Below are positions 1 to 16,115 of a stretch of DNA of 64,000 bases, piece by piece. Numbering within the stretch: position 1 is the first letter of the stretch; each line of letters starts with the position of its first letter. Both the position numbers and the translations under genes were made by a program. The notes below the pieces were generated by a model that saw nothing but the letters and a program-made list of their open reading frames with translations, was not told where the DNA came from and ran no database searches. The stretch is from Phaeosaccion multiseriatum (Eukaryota; Ochrophyta, other classes): contig OZ218965.1 in assembly GCA_965112735.1 (NCBI GenBank), forward strand, positions 1,240,001 through 1,304,000, given 5' to 3'.

Positions 1-3646
<3,646 letters not shown>

Positions 3647-4154
3647 GCTCAGCAGCGACGGTGGAAGGGGAAGGGAAGGGGGCTCTCTTGACATACTTTG
3701 AAGCTAGCCGCGCACACGAGCACACACAGAGGGAGGGGAGGCTTATTGACATAATACAATCTATGCGGTGCATTGGCAGGGCCGTCGCACGGTTCCGGGG
3801 CTGGTTCATGAAACGTGGCCACCACCCGCACAGTGTGGGGGGGGTGGTGGTTACAAAAGATTCAAGTGTAAAAACTTGTGCGGTAGCTTACACCGATTGA
3901 TGACATCATTTTAACGCAGCGCAGTGAAGCACGAAACTCCGAAGCACCAACTTGCTCCCCCCCCTCCTCGGCCGACCCTCCCGAACTGAAACGCAAACAC
4001 AGAAACGATGTTGTTTCTCCTCACGAGGTGAGGAGGCGCTGAAAACGTTCCCAATCTTTTTCGTCTACCTTCCATCCCTTCTTTTCTATAATCATTTTCT
4101 ACTAGTACGATAGCTCTACGCACGGCCTCAAGGCGGACGTCGAAAAGGAAAGAA
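3647..4154. other. Intergenic spacer
   Basis: 508 bp between the stop of the membrane-protein gene and the first ATG of the LITAF gene. It should hold the 3' UTR of the former and the promoter of the latter. I see no tRNA, conserved coding block or long repeat. Confidence 0.5.
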
Positions 4155-5110
4155 ATGCAGACTGGAGTGAAGGAGTTGGGGAAAGGGCTGAATGCAATCA
4201 GGAAGGTGGCAGCTCAAGGACAAGCAGCATTGGAGGCCGTGAGGGAGACTCGAGCAAGGCAGCAGGAGGAGGAGAAGACTCGGCAAGGCGGGATGGACAA
4301 CCAACCCCCCCCCCCGGTGATGGCAACAGCTGTGGTTGTCGCACAGCCCGTGGAGGTGTACGAGGGCGCTAGCGCGCCTCCAATGCGCCAACACGACAGC
4401 AGTGCCAGTAGCCCTCCCCAACCACCACCATCATCGAAGCAGCAGGACCATGATGCAGCCCCCCTTCCACTCGCACAGCGACAGCAACAGCAGCAGCAGC
4501 AGCACGAGCAGCAGCAGCGGCAGCAGCTGGAGGAGCAAGCGCAGTACACGGGCTCGGCGCTGGATGCCCTCGACAATGCAAGAGTGGTGCAGGTGGGGTT
4601 GGGGTTGGCCTACAGAGTTGTGTTGTGTGCGTGGGTGTGTGACGGTGCCGTTTAACCCTGCTTGCCGTTCTCCTCTCCCTCCGTCCTGGTACCTGCCTGG
4701 CTCAGGTGGGGCTGCGACCCGACATGAAGAACAAGCTTCACTCACGAAAGTCCGTGGTCTTCACGTGCCCGTTTTGTGCGCTTCAGGCTCGCACACAGAT
4801 ACAGTAAGTGAGGGAGGATGGAGGGAAGGGGACTGCGGAAGGCTTCGCAGAGCATTTGTAGCGTTGTTGTAGACTCGGCGAGCTCTCCCTTCTCCGCTGA
4901 TAATCGGAAGGAGAGAGAGAAGAGAGGCTGAGGGAGGGAGGGAGGGAGGGAGAGAGAGAGGAAGAGAGAGAGGGGAAGACAGGGAGAGGGAGGCGATCGT
5001 TCAATCGGTCTTTACTTGGAAGTGTCCTCCCTGCACTCACGAGCGAAGCGGTGCCCAGCGGTGCGGTGGCGAGTGGGGCTGTACTTCCACTGCGTCCTTC
5101 CAGCAGGACA

Positions 5111-5168
<58 letters not shown>

Positions 5169-5569
5169 GTATCACCATCTGCCCCGTTTCCTCTCCTCTG
5201 ATCTCTTGCCTCTATCGCTGTCTTGTCTTTACCTGTCCCAGTCTCAAGACTGGCTGCTGTGGAGGATGCTGTCACTTCTGCTCCTTCTGGGTCTACTGCA
5301 TGTGCTTCTTCCCCTGGCTCTCCGTGGGTCTTTCTCGCTGGAGCGAGAGCAGGGACATTCGCCACTCCTGTCCTTCCTGCAAGCGCTATGTAGGGGTTAG
5401 CAAGGGGAGCAAGCTAAGATTGCGCTGCTGCTGGGGCGACAAGGCCAAGAGAAGGAGACAGTTGGTGGATGAGTACGGAGCGTGTTGTTGCTGCTGCGGA
5501 ATTGAGCCTCGCCAGGAGCCCGGTTCGGATGGTCGGCCTGACCTAGAAATGGGGCAGCAACGGCGGTAG
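4155..5569 (+). CDS. LITAF-domain (SIMPLE-like) zinc-binding membrane protein
   Basis: Exons 4155-4592, 4706-4803 and 5242-5569 (phases 0 and 2) give 287 aa. The N-terminal half is a Gln/Pro-rich linker with a CAG-encoded Q tract at 4480-4520. The C-terminal half is a LITAF domain: first zinc knuckle CPFC at residues 167-170, a Cys/Phe/Trp-rich hydrophobic segment at about 184-209, and the second half-site HSCPSC at 220-225 followed by KRYVG. Family knowledge: the two knuckles bind one Zn and the hydrophobic stretch inserts into the cytosolic leaflet of endosomal or plasma membranes as a monotopic anchor. Some Cys in the membrane stretch (GCCGGCCHFC) exceed the usual pattern and may be palmitoylated, which is inference. 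The start is the first ATG. The tail has a CCCCC cluster and ends in QQRR. Confidence 0.82.
5110..5167 (+). repeat. (ACAG)n microsatellite
   Basis: About 14 tandem tetranucleotide units lie inside the second intron of the LITAF gene. Confidence 0.9.
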
Positions 5570-6676
5570 TTGAGGAGGAGCAAGAGTAGGGGAATAGGAG
5601 GGGGGGGGCTAAGAGGAAGAGCAAGGGTATGAGGAGCGGAGCGGGATGCTTGCACCGGGGGCAGAATGGAGGGTAGTGACGATGTGGTAAGAGTGGTACT
5701 GCTGGCGGTGGTTAGTGAGGATAGGGGCAGCGGACAGGTCAAGAGCCACCGCTTCCCCTCTCTCGCTCACAAAGCGAGTGTTGTGTTATTCGTGGAGGTG
5801 GAGGTTCAGCTCCGGCATGGGACGATGGGCAGCTACGCATAGCTTGTGCTGGGCTGTGCTGTGCCAGCCCTGTACATGAGGCAAGAAGAGGGAGGGGGGA
5901 GGTGACGGAGCGAGAGGGGAGGGGGGCGACAGATCGAGAGGGGAGGTGTGATGGTCTTGTACGCAAGGATCACAAGAGGGAAAGAGGGAAAGGACGCGCT
6001 CGTGGTCGTCCCGTGGCCCCCTTGGGCGAATTCATTGATGGAATGTATGTACTTTACTACAACGAAGTACTAGTACTACTCTTTTTTTAGTTGTTAGTCC
6101 TTGTCGTCCTCCTGGGGGGGACGTCGCTCCTGCGCTCACCGTGCAAGGGCAAGCACAGTGGGGCAGTCTGGAGACTATCGACCCCTGACGCACTATCCGC
6201 TATCCGCTATCGCCGGCGCCAGCCGATAGTATCGCGCACTATCGAGAATGTGGGCGATAGTGCGTCAGGGGTCGACAGAGACTTAAGGTGCGTAGAAGAT
6301 TGGAGAGAAAGGGGGTTTGACGGGTTGTGGATCGGTTGGATGTCTCGGTTGTGATCGATTGTGATTTCCGTAAGTCAATAATTTTGGTTCCCGGCCCAGC
6401 CTCCCTGCCCTCTCTCCTCAAAATTGTTACAACGCGGGTGGCTCCGCGGCGGCTCCCACCTCGTACGCAGGCCGCAGAGACGCGTCGGTCAATCCATTAG
6501 CAGGGGAAGACATGAGGACCACCAGCCGAATGTGCGTGTGTCTTTTGTAGGCCTAAGTAGCGGTTCGAGGCACTGACTTTAAAAGCGGGAAAGAGAGTCC
6601 CCACCGTCAATGCAAACTTCGGCCAGCATAAGATCGTGACGCCGGGAGGAGGGGGAGTGGAGAAGAGGAGCAAAGC
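5570..6676. other. Intergenic spacer with perfect inverted repeat
   Basis: 1.1 kb between the LITAF gene and the zinc-finger gene, both on the + strand. The only clear structure is the inverted repeat at 6179-6274. Short open frames here lack any recognisable domain. Confidence 0.5.
6179..6274. repeat. 96-bp inverted repeat / hairpin
   Basis: The left arm at 6179-6197 (CGACCCCTGACGCACTATC) and the right arm at 6256-6274 are perfect 19-bp reverse complements. The internal ~58 bp contains further partial complementarity (CTATCCGCTATCGCC against GGCGATAG-like blocks) and a GCCGGCGCC core, so most of the element could fold. The short GAGAC flanks on both sides are only weak candidates for a target-site duplication. 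Confidence 0.75.
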
Positions 6677-7526
6677 ATGGTTCGATACGGTGCCGACAGT
6701 GACGAAGATGAATTTGACTGGGGGTCGGGAGGGGGCGGCAGCAACAAGCCCGACAAAAAGAAGAGAAAAATTACGCCTCGAAAAAAGCAGCAGCAGCAGA
6801 GCCAAGAGGAAGAGGAGGAGGAGAAGGAGAAGGATCAGGAGCTGCGACAGTGGACGTGCTCCTCCTGCACCTTCCTCAACGACGACGCCCTCCAGCAGTG
6901 CGAGATTTGCGATGTGGAGAGAGGCGGGGTCATAGCGGTAGGGGCGACAACAGTGGGCCGGAGAGGGTCCGTGGAGGTGGTGGGAGACTCGGACAATGAC
7001 TTGGACGACTTGATGGGGCTGCAGGATGGACCCACGCGCTCCAGCGGCAAGAAAAAGAGGAAACGAGGAAGCGACACGGACAACGCACAAACAGGTTAGG
7101 AAGGAAGGAGTGTAGGGCTGGGAACCGAGGAAAGGAAGGACCTGTTTTTTTTTCATAGTAAGTGTATCGAGAAATGTGTGCTAGGGTAGGGCTGCACGAA
7201 GGATAGGAAAGGTGTCTGTCTTTCTTAGGAGCCTCTCTCTCACTCTCTGCAAGCAAACAGGCTTGCAAATGGGTGGGAGGGGGGAGGGAAAGGATGGCTC
7301 TGTCAGTCGGTCTTGGCGGCTGTCTTGTTGCGACAAGCTCATCACTGGCCACTGGCCGCATGTTCCCCCACCTTATCGCCGGCTTTGTCCTTACTCCATA
7401 TATTGCCATCCATGGCCTCCTCTCCCCCACCTTATGGCCGGCTTTATCCTTACTCCATCTACTGCCATCAATGGCCTCCTCTTGATGCTTGTTGCCTTGC
7501 CTTCGCCCCACTGTGTGCAACTGCGT

Positions 7527-7602
<76 letters not shown>

Positions 7603-8771
7603 TGTGCACAACAGGGAGCAGCAATGGTTACTTTAGCTCCAACGGCGACGTGGAGGACACGAGCTCCGCCCACAAAGCTGCGAGAAGGGGACCCAAACAG
7701 ACCCACCTCGAGGATGATGACGAGGGGGACGGGGAGGAGGGGGACTCCGATTTGGGGTGGGACGTAGAGGGACTCTTCAACGGGGGATTGTATCTCAATG
7801 TTGACGAGGAGGCGGAGGACCCGCCCCTGATCAAGCGAGGAAGGAGGAGAAGGGGGGGGGTGGATGGTGATACAGCGGCGGGAGGAGGAGGAGGAGGAGG
7901 AGGAGGAGGAGGAGGAGGAGGAGGAGGAGGAGGAGGAGGTGGGGTAGGTGGGAGGGGAGGAGGACAGGGGGAGGAGGGAGGGAAGCATGCTGACGGGAAG
8001 GAGGGGAAGGAGGGGGAGAAGGCGAAGTCTTGCGGGAGGGAGGGGAAGGAAAGGGGGGACAAAGTGAGGAGCGATGGGGGAGGGCAAGCATCCCTCGCTC
8101 GGATCAAGGCAGCAGCAGCGGCGGAGGCAAGAAGAGCAGCTGCGACATGGGCGGCCGACGGAGGGGGGATGGCAGTGGATGGGGGTGGCCCAAGTGGTGA
8201 GGGAGGGGGCGACGCTAGAGGCACGAACGGGGGGGGGCGGCTAGCGAGAGAGGGGTCAGGTGGTGACAAGGAAGGCAAGGGGCGGCAGGGGTGCAGTCAA
8301 GGCGGGGAAGTCGTCAAGAAGCCAAAAAGTGCCCTCAAGCTCAAACTCCAACTCAAGAAATCTGCAGCAGTAGGCGGTGGCACAGCGGCAGCAGCAGCAG
8401 CACCAGCAGCACCAGCAGCAGGTGGTGGTGAGGCAGCAACAGCCGGAGCAGGTGGTGATGCAGCCGCAGGGCCTCCGAGCAACGAGGAGACACTTGACGT
8501 TGACGTGCGCGACGTGGGCAGTGTGGACAGTGTCGACTCTGGCACTCCGAGTGGCAAGGCCAAGAGGAGGGGCAAAGATAAAGGCACGACCCTCTCCACC
8601 TCCCCCGGGGGCGGCAGCACGGACAGCACACCGGGCAGCAAGAGGGAGAAGATTGGGGCCGTGAGGGCCTCTCCTTCCACCCCGGGGACGGCGTCCACCC
8701 TCGGGCTTTCTCCGTCTCCAGGGGGGAAGGAGTCGCCTTCGGAGTCTTCGCGTCCCTCTCCAGGTGGGCAT

Positions 8772-8804
<33 letters not shown>

Positions 8805-9098
8805 GAGGAGGAAGAGGGCTCGGCTTTGAAGGGAGGGCTGGGGGGAAAGGGGGGAAAGGGGGAGCACAAGGAGGACGAACACGAGGAGGAGGAGGATGAG
8901 AAGGAGGAGGAGGAGGAGGAGGAGGAGGAGGAGGAGGAGGAGGAGGAGGAGGAGGAGGAGGAGGAGGAGGAGGAGGAGGAGGAGGAGGGGGAGGAGGGGG
9001 GGGAGGAGGAGGGGGAGGAGGAGGAAACGGACGACGAAGAGACACAGCTGGAGCCAGAGCGGGGGGGGGAAGACCCGCCATCTAACGATGGAGAAGGA

Positions 9099-9132
<34 letters not shown>

Positions 9133-12100
9133 GAGGAGGAGGAGGAGGAGGAGGAGGAGGAGGAGGAGCCGACAGGGGAAGGGGTAAGAGAGAGGGTGGG
9201 AGGGGGTCAGGGGCAGCCGCAGGGACGCAGGCAAGCGGAGGCGGTGGTGACGGGAGGGCGGGGGGGGGGGGCGGCTCCCAAGGTGTGCAACAGGGAGAGG
9301 GCTCGTGCGTCATCGCTGCTACAACCGTTGGTGGTACGCTTGATGGTACGCGACTGGCGACGGCGGAGGGGGAGAGAGAGAAAGAGGCCGACGCTGGTGA
9401 TGATGGTGCTGACGGTGCTCATGAGGGTGATGATGATATTGATGAACAAGCAGGGGCAGGGGTAGAGGCAGAGGCAGAGGCAGACGTAGGGGAAGGGGCG
9501 GTCGGCGAAGTGGTTGCAGCAGCAGTATCAGCAATTGGTGATTCAGCAGCCGATGCTCGTGTTCAGGCAAGGAAGCGGTTCGTGCTATCACAAGGCTCGG
9601 ACGATGACGACGACGACGATGATGATGATGATGAGGAGGAGGAGGAGGAGGAGGAGGAGGACGAGGAGGAGCAAGTGGAGGGGCAGGAGCAACAGGAGCA
9701 GGAGGGACGGGGTGGGGAGGAGGAGCAGGAGGAGGAAGATGACAAGGGGGCGGCGGAGGCCGGCGGTGGTGGTGCCTCGAGTACAGGGCAGGGACGGGGG
9801 CTTAGCAGAGGGGGTGGAGAACGAGCAGCAGCAGCAGCTGGAGAAGGAAAAGGAACAGTTGGTGATACAGCAGGGGCCAAGGGAGCGAGGGCGATGGTGG
9901 TAGCGGACCTACAGGCTAAAGTCAGTGAACCTGGACGTGCCTCTGTCGTCGGTTCTGAAGTCAGTGAAGCTGTGGGGTCGGTGACGATTCCCTTCGCAGA
10001 CAATGGTGCGCAGAAGACGCGGGTGCCCGAGGAGGAAGAGGAGGAGGAGGAGGAGGAGGAGGAGGAGGAGATGGATGTACATGAGGAGGACAGGGGGGAG
10101 GAGGAGGACGAGCAAAGCAGCGGAAGAGGTGGAGGGGCGAGGCGAGAGGAGGGACGAGTGGAGGAATTGCCCGATGCGGACGCTGCTGTTGCTGTTGGTG
10201 CTGCGGAGGACAAGCAGGCATATGGGCAGCGGGTGCTCGGGGGGTATGCTCCGCAAAGTTCACAGGTTGGCGACCGCGACACAGTCGACGACCAATTGGC
10301 GCCCCGCCCGCCTGCCTCCTCCCCCCCCGGGGGGGCTGTGAACAAGGGCAGGAAGCGGCCACGGCAGACCAGTCAGGGGGAGGAGCAGCAGACGAAGGGC
10401 AGCAGTTGGTCATACGGCAGCAGTCCTGACACCAGTAGCAGTAGAGTCGCAGATGGCAGCGGTAGGAGGAGGAGGAGCAGTCCTGACACCAGTAGCAGCA
10501 GTAGCAGGAGGACGAAGAGGGGCGTGTTAGAGGCATACGAGTGGGAATGTAAGCACTGCACCTTCAAGAACCAGGCCGAGCACCTCATGTGTGACGTGTG
10601 CATGCATGAGCGGGCAGAGGCAGCAGTTGGTCATACAGATACAGAAGACACAGACACCAAGAGGGCAGAGCGGGAGAGCCGGAGGAACGGCAGGGAACCC
10701 CCAATCTACAGGGAAGAGGGCTCAGACGAGGAGGGAGAGGGGGTGGAGGAGGTGGAGCGGGGAGGAGAGAGAGGAAGGAGAGAGGAGGAGAGGAGTGGCC
10801 TTAGCGACAGTGAGGAGGAGGAGGAGGAGGAGGAAAGTAGTAGCGCACGTCCGGCCACGACCAAAGCCAACGCCAACCCTAAGAGGCGGCTTAGGAAGAC
10901 CAGCGAGACAGCGGCCGGCGGTGGGGATGAGGGAAAGAGCAAGGGCAAGAGCAAGGGCAAATTCAAGGGCAGGGGCAAAGGGATAGGCACGGGAAAGGCA
11001 GACGGGGATGAGATTGAAGTGGGAAGCAACAGTAGCAGCGATGAGGGTGGGGGATGGGGTGGCAGCGAGAAGGACGACGCCTCTGACGATGTCTCTGAGA
11101 ACGGCTTTGAAGAGTTGGACTTCGGCCAAGCCTCAAAGCCCAAGGGCAAGGGCAAGGGAACGAGCGGTGGTGCCGCCCATGCCTCCTCGTCCAGGTGAGG
11201 GGGTGAGAGGGTGAGCCATCCATCTGCTGCCATCCATCCACTACCATCCAACCCTATCTATCCCTTTCATCCCTCTCTCTCTCTCTCTCTCTTACGCACG
11301 CTGACGCTCGCTCTCGCCTCTGCTCTCGCGCTTGCTCTCCGTTGTTGTGACGCGTGGCTCACCCCACCTCACTCTCCCCTCCTCCCCGCAGCGCGAGAAA
11401 GAAGGCCCGCCTCTGGAATGGAAGCGACGTCGATGGAGACAGCAATGGGGGCAGCGATGACCATGATGATGATGATTCCGACTGCGTGGAGGTGGTGGTG
11501 AATCTGAGCAAGAGCAATGGTAGCAGCAGTGCCAGTGCCAGTGCCAGCGGCAGCAGGGGCAGGCTCAGGGTCGGTCAGGGTCGGGAGCAGGGCCAAGACC
11601 AAGGCCAAGGCCATGCGCGAAGGGTGGGGGTCTCTAGACGTGAGGTACGTTGTCATTTGTGATGCTCTGCCGCCCGCCTTCGGAAGTGCGCCCTCCCAAC
11701 CTTGTTGACTTACTGCTTGACGGCTTGACGGCTCCGCTGCTTCCCTCTCCGCCCATCCACTGCCATCCCCCTGCCATCCAATCCATCCCCAGTGGGACGA
11801 CATCGAAGAGGAGGATTCTTCCGACGACGGCGGTTACAACACAGGGCCTGATCTCAGAGTCTTTCCCTTCTTCGACTCCGCTCAGGAGCTGCAGGTGGGT
11901 GGGTCATGAGTTGCAGTTTGAGTTTAGTAGACCTTTGGGATTAGTTTCAGTTGCGGTTCAGTAGACCCAGGGGTCCAAGGCTCGCGAGTAGTGAGCTCCT
12001 TCGGCGTCACACTGTGGCTGCTGGGTCTTTCTGTTTCTCTTACCCCACTCCCTCCTCCCCCCCCCCTCCACACACACACGCACACACATACATGCACACA

Positions 12101-12717
12101 CGTACACACCATATACACATACACACACGCACACACACGCACACACACGCACACACACACACGCACACACACACACACACGCACACACACGCACACGCAC
12201 ACACACACATACGCACACACATACACAGCGCTCTGCGAAGAAGGGGTGCGCAGTGAACTTCTCTGGAATGGTGTGCCAGAAGGGCTCAGCGACGAGGGCA
12301 GAGGGCGGGACGTACCAGTGTCAGAAGGTGAGAAGAGAGGAGAGAGGAGAGAGGAGGGGTGGGGACAGAACGAGCAGGGGTGAGGAGGTGTGAGGAGAGA
12401 GGAGGACAGAGACAGGAGAAAGGAGAGAGATGAGAGAAAGGAATGGAGGCAATGGAGGCCCTCCTTCTCTTAGAGAGAAGTGAGAGGGAAGGGCGGGGGG
12501 GGGGGGTGGCAAGGGAGACGTCCGTTTCCGTTCCCTCCTGTCGCTCACCTTTGTTTCAACTGACCTGACCCTTTCTTGCTCAGCACCTCTGAGCCTCTGA
12601 GCTTGGGGGAAAAGGCTCGGCCGCTGAATGGAAACGAAAAAGCGGCCTCCAATTGCTCCTCACTCTCCTCTCTCTCTCTCTCTCTCTTCCCTCTCTCTCT
12701 CGCTCTCTCTCCCTCTC

Positions 12718-12763
<46 letters not shown>

Positions 12764-13785
12764 CTCTCTCTCTCGATTCTCTCTGCCTCGCCCTCGCACG
12801 CTGTTTCTGTGTCTTCTTGCTTTCTCTGCCTCCGTACCTCTCGCCTTCTCTCGCTCTCACGCTCTCCGTCCCTCCCCCCCCCCCCCCGCTCTCTTTCCAT
12901 CTCTCTCTACCCGCAGGCTACCAAAGCTTCTCGCGGCAAGAAGGGCCGGAAAGGCAAGACCAAGGCCAAGGGTAAAGGCGCCGCTGCTGCTGCAGGAACA
13001 GGCCCATCAAACGGAGGTCCGCGCAGAGAGCTCGAGTTTGAGTTTGAGTAGTTTGAGTTTCAGGGGGTAAAGGAATCACCTAAGGGACTGAAAGTGTCGA
13101 GTTTGAGGGGGGGGGGGGACTTACAGGTTGTCGACGTTGCGTGTATAGCGTATGAGAATCGTATACCCCCCTGCTGCCTTCTCTCCTCCTCTCCTCTTAC
13201 CTCATCTCTCCTCTTCTATCCCCTCCACTGCCCATCCCCCCCAGCTGGGAAGCAAACGACGATGCCGAGGGCCTTCACCAATCAGCGCTGGGACCAGACG
13301 TCGGGCGAAAGGGGCAGAGGCGGTGCAGCGAGAGGAGCGGGTGAGCCAGGCAGAGAGAGAGGGAGGGAGGTGGAGAGATGGCGGGTAGAGAGTGGGAAGA
13401 GGGAGAGAGGGGAACCGAAGAGAGGCAAAGAGAGGCAGAGAGAGAGAGAGACAAAGAGAGTATCATAAGAGAGAGAGAGAGAGAGGTGGAGAGAGAGAGA
13501 GACGAAGAGAGAGACGGAGAGAGAGAAAACACACACCGAAGAGAGGTTTAGAGAGAGAGAGACGGAGAGAGGGACGGAGGGAGGTTGGCAACACCATTGG
13601 CAGAGTTGTGCTCCTCTCATGATGTTTCACTGCCCTTCTGCCCTCCCCTCTCCTCCAACCTCTGCCTCTGTTCAGGCATCAACGCCTCTCACTTTCACAA
13701 CGACGACTTCATGGACACCTTCTACGATGAGCCCGGGATGGGGGTGACCATGTGGGAGACCCCAGGGGGCATGTCCATAGGATGA
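6677..13785 (+). CDS. Large acidic/Gly-rich protein with two RanBP2-type zinc fingers
   Basis: Eight exons: 6677-7094, 7615-11194, 11392-11644, 11793-11894, 12229-12327, 12917-13016, 13245-13340 and 13676-13785 (phases 1,2,0,0,0,1,1) give 1,585 aa. Zinc finger 1 is near residues 58-81 ([10 protein letters not shown]...CEICDVER) and zinc finger 2 near 1115-1138 ([10 protein letters not shown]...CDVCMHER). Both fit W-x-C-x2-C-x10-C-x2-C, a family that binds ubiquitin, RNA or proteins. Between them lies about 1,000 residues of Gly, Glu, Gln and Ser runs with basic KKKRKRG-type NLS-like patches. Glu and Gly tracts come from long (GAG)n/(GGA)n arrays. The C-terminus ([27 protein letters not shown]) is ordinary-looking sequence and ends in MSIG. 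A nuclear role is inference. The copy of the dispersed 16-mer at 8167-8182 is in frame and encodes MAVDG. Confidence 0.72.
7529..7598 (+). repeat. (GT)n microsatellite
   Basis: About 35 GT units just before the acceptor of intron 1 of the zinc-finger gene (acceptor CAACAG ends at 7614). Confidence 0.9.
8880..9180 (+). repeat. Coding (GAG)n/(GGA)n purine tract
   Basis: Two long trinucleotide runs inside exon 2 of the zinc-finger gene encode poly-Glu and then poly-Gly. The + strand is almost pure purine. Further runs of the same type lie at 7880-7940, 9600-9680 and 10030-10080. Confidence 0.85.
12068..12226 (+). repeat. (CA)n/(CACG)n microsatellite ending at a splice acceptor
   Basis: CA repeats with CG and TA variants run through the 3' end of an intron of the zinc-finger gene. 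The acceptor AG at 12227-12228 directly terminates the array (ACATACACAG). Confidence 0.85.
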
Positions 13786-14350
13786 CAGAATGGCACACAC
13801 TGTTCCCGAGGTGGGGAAGGGAGAGTGGATTGTTCATTGATAGGATGAGAGCTGCACTTGCTCAGCTCAGATGGCGAGAGAGAGAGAGAGAGAGAGATAG
13901 AGAGGGATAGAGTTGAGAGGAACCAATCAGTCGACAAGAGCAAAGCAATCCAAAGCAATGCAGCGTTGCCATCTGTGGAGTGTACGGTATCGGCATCGGT
14001 GGGTGTGTCGGTTGGTCGGTTGGTCGGTCGGTCTGCCACAGACCCACCAGGGGGAATGAGGGCCAGTGAAGGCCCAGGCTGTGGTGTTCCCTGGCCCCCT
14101 TGCATACCTTGACAGAAGGTCTCCATTCACCCACCCGCATAAGCTCTCCCTCTCTCTCTCTCTTCAAACGCACTCACACAAGCCTTGTCACTTGTGTAGC
14201 CACACCCGGTCCTTCCATCGTCTTCTAAGATTAAGATTACAGAAGGTTACGTATGTCTGTCTTTTTCCCCATCCTATCCTACTTCCTAAGTGGGGCTGCC
14301 CTCCCTCCAAAGTCGAGCTGCTCTACACCCCGTGTCGAGGGGCCCTACCC
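13786..14350. other. Convergent intergenic spacer
   Basis: 565 bp between the stops of the zinc-finger gene (+) and uL29m (-). It holds both 3' UTRs, a short GAGA tract at 13875-13905 and a GGTCGGTTGGTCGG run near 14010-14030. No gene seen. Confidence 0.5.
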
Positions 14351-14446
14351 TCACTCCTCTTTTGGCATCCATCCGTTGGCGATCATGCGTTCTCTCTTAA
14401 GGTACTCTTTTCGCGCCTTGGATCTCTCCCCCACCACCTGGGGGGC

Positions 14447-14490
<44 letters not shown>

Positions 14491-16115
14491 GCGCACAACA
14501 GGGGACGAGAGAGAAAAGGGGAGGGGGAGAGAGAGAGGAAGAGGGACATTTAAGGGAAGGGAAGAGACAGGGATGGGCTTTGTGCAGAGGAAAGGGAAGA
14601 AGGTGCTGTGTTGAGAATGAAAACCCCGGTAATACATGGTACTTACAAGTAACATACATAACACTTAGGTAACACGTACGTACCTGTTTGATTGCGCCCA
14701 TACTCCTCCGCACCTTATACTTTCTGATGGGACTGCGCATGGGAATAGAGTGCCTTCTGGCCAGGTGCTGCGTTGTGTACAGCATGTTGCGTTCTTTGTA
14801 CAGTACAAACCTGTGGTGTGTGTGGGGGGGGGGGGGCGGCAGGGGGGGGACGGGGGGAGGGGGAACTCACTCACTCACGAAGGAAGGAACGACCGAAGGA
14901 ATGAAGGAACGAACGCTCTTACTCACTCTCCCACATACTAAATCACGCACGCAGGCACGCACGAACACCCTCATTCACTCACTCGCTCACTCACTCATTT
15001 GAAAGGCACTTATCAAGCGATCTAACAACCGAACCCGGTTCGGTCAATACAACTCGTCCCCTCACTCACTTGCTCACTCCCCCTCGCCCACGCACTCACT
15101 CACCCACGTACTCACTCACTCCCTAGCACTAACACCAGCACCAGTCATTCGATGGGCGTTAGCACACGACCTAACTACCGAGCAAAATACAAGTCACTCA
15201 CTCGCCCACACATTCTCACTCACTCCCTCTCTCCCTTCCTTCCGTCCTTCCTCCCTGTCTGACACTCTTACCACAGCTTGTGTAGATCTGCAAAACTTTT
15301 CTTGCGAAGGTCGGATGCGGTCCAGGCCCTGATGTGGGGATCCGACACACGTACACGCACACGCACACGCAAAAGGGAGGGGAGACAATCAGTGTGCGAA
15401 GGGGAGGGGATGCGGCGCACCGGCGACCCTCTCTCTCCCTCGCGCTGAATGAACACTACACTGCAATGCCTTAACTCCTTCCTCCGTCTCTCTCTTTCCC
15501 TCTCCCCCTTCCTCTCTCTCCCTTCCTCTCTTTCTCTCTCCCCCCCCCCCCTCTGCCTCTTCCTCTCTCGCTCTCTCACTACTCCCATCTCATTGCACTG
15601 CCCTGCGAAAACAACTCTCTCTTCTTCCTGCCGCAGCCACATTACCCTTTCTCTGATATGCCTCTGATATGCCGGGGCCTAACCCCAGGCATTCAAGGGG
15701 CCCTTCACCCCTATTCTTCTCTCCCTTCCCCTCTCTCTCTCTCTCCCTCCCTTCCTCTGTCTCCCACTTTATACTTATGTCCTCTCCTCCCTTCCCCTCA
15801 CCCGTACCTTCCGGTGATAACGTCTTCATCGAACTTGGTGGGCTCTCTGAACTCCTCCAAGCCCCTCCTGGGTAGTGCCGCCTGGCAGGCCAAAGGGCCC
15901 GTCCCGCTGCTCCTCACGCTCCTCCGAAACAAGCCACTCACTGCCGTCGGCGACCCTGACACTGATCTTCTTGAGCCGCCTGCCGCCCCTACTTCTACTC
16001 CCACTGCTGCTTGTACTGCCTTGCCACTCAGAGAGGCGGCTGCATTCACCACCGACAGCCCCGCCCCCTTGCACAACCGCCGGATCATGTCAACAGAAGA
16101 GGACACAAGGGTCAC
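14351..16115 (-). CDS. MRPL47: Mitochondrial large-subunit ribosomal protein uL29m (MRPL47 family)
   Basis: Complement of exons 15808-16115, 15272-15328, 14684-14810 and 14351-14437 (phases 2,2,0), 192 aa. The conserved core spans the first two introns: GLEEFREP, then RAWTASDLRKKSFADLHKLW (from about residue 103), then FVLYKERNMLYTTQHLARR, a close match to the eukaryotic MRP-L47/uL29m signature. The tail VVGERSKARKEYLKRERMIA is also family-like. It belongs to the mitoribosome large subunit near the tunnel exit. The N-terminal ~90 residues are Arg/Ser/Ala-rich without acids over the first stretch (IRRLCKGAGLSVVNAAASL), consistent with a mitochondrial presequence; the ATG nine codons downstream of the first is an equally good start. 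The gene diverges from the SNF1 gene with a 612-bp shared upstream region. Confidence 0.9.
14451..14486 (+). repeat. (CA)n microsatellite
   Basis: About 17 CA units just upstream of the last exon of uL29m. Read on the minus strand it is a (GT)n tract preceding the CCCCCCAG acceptor. Confidence 0.85.
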
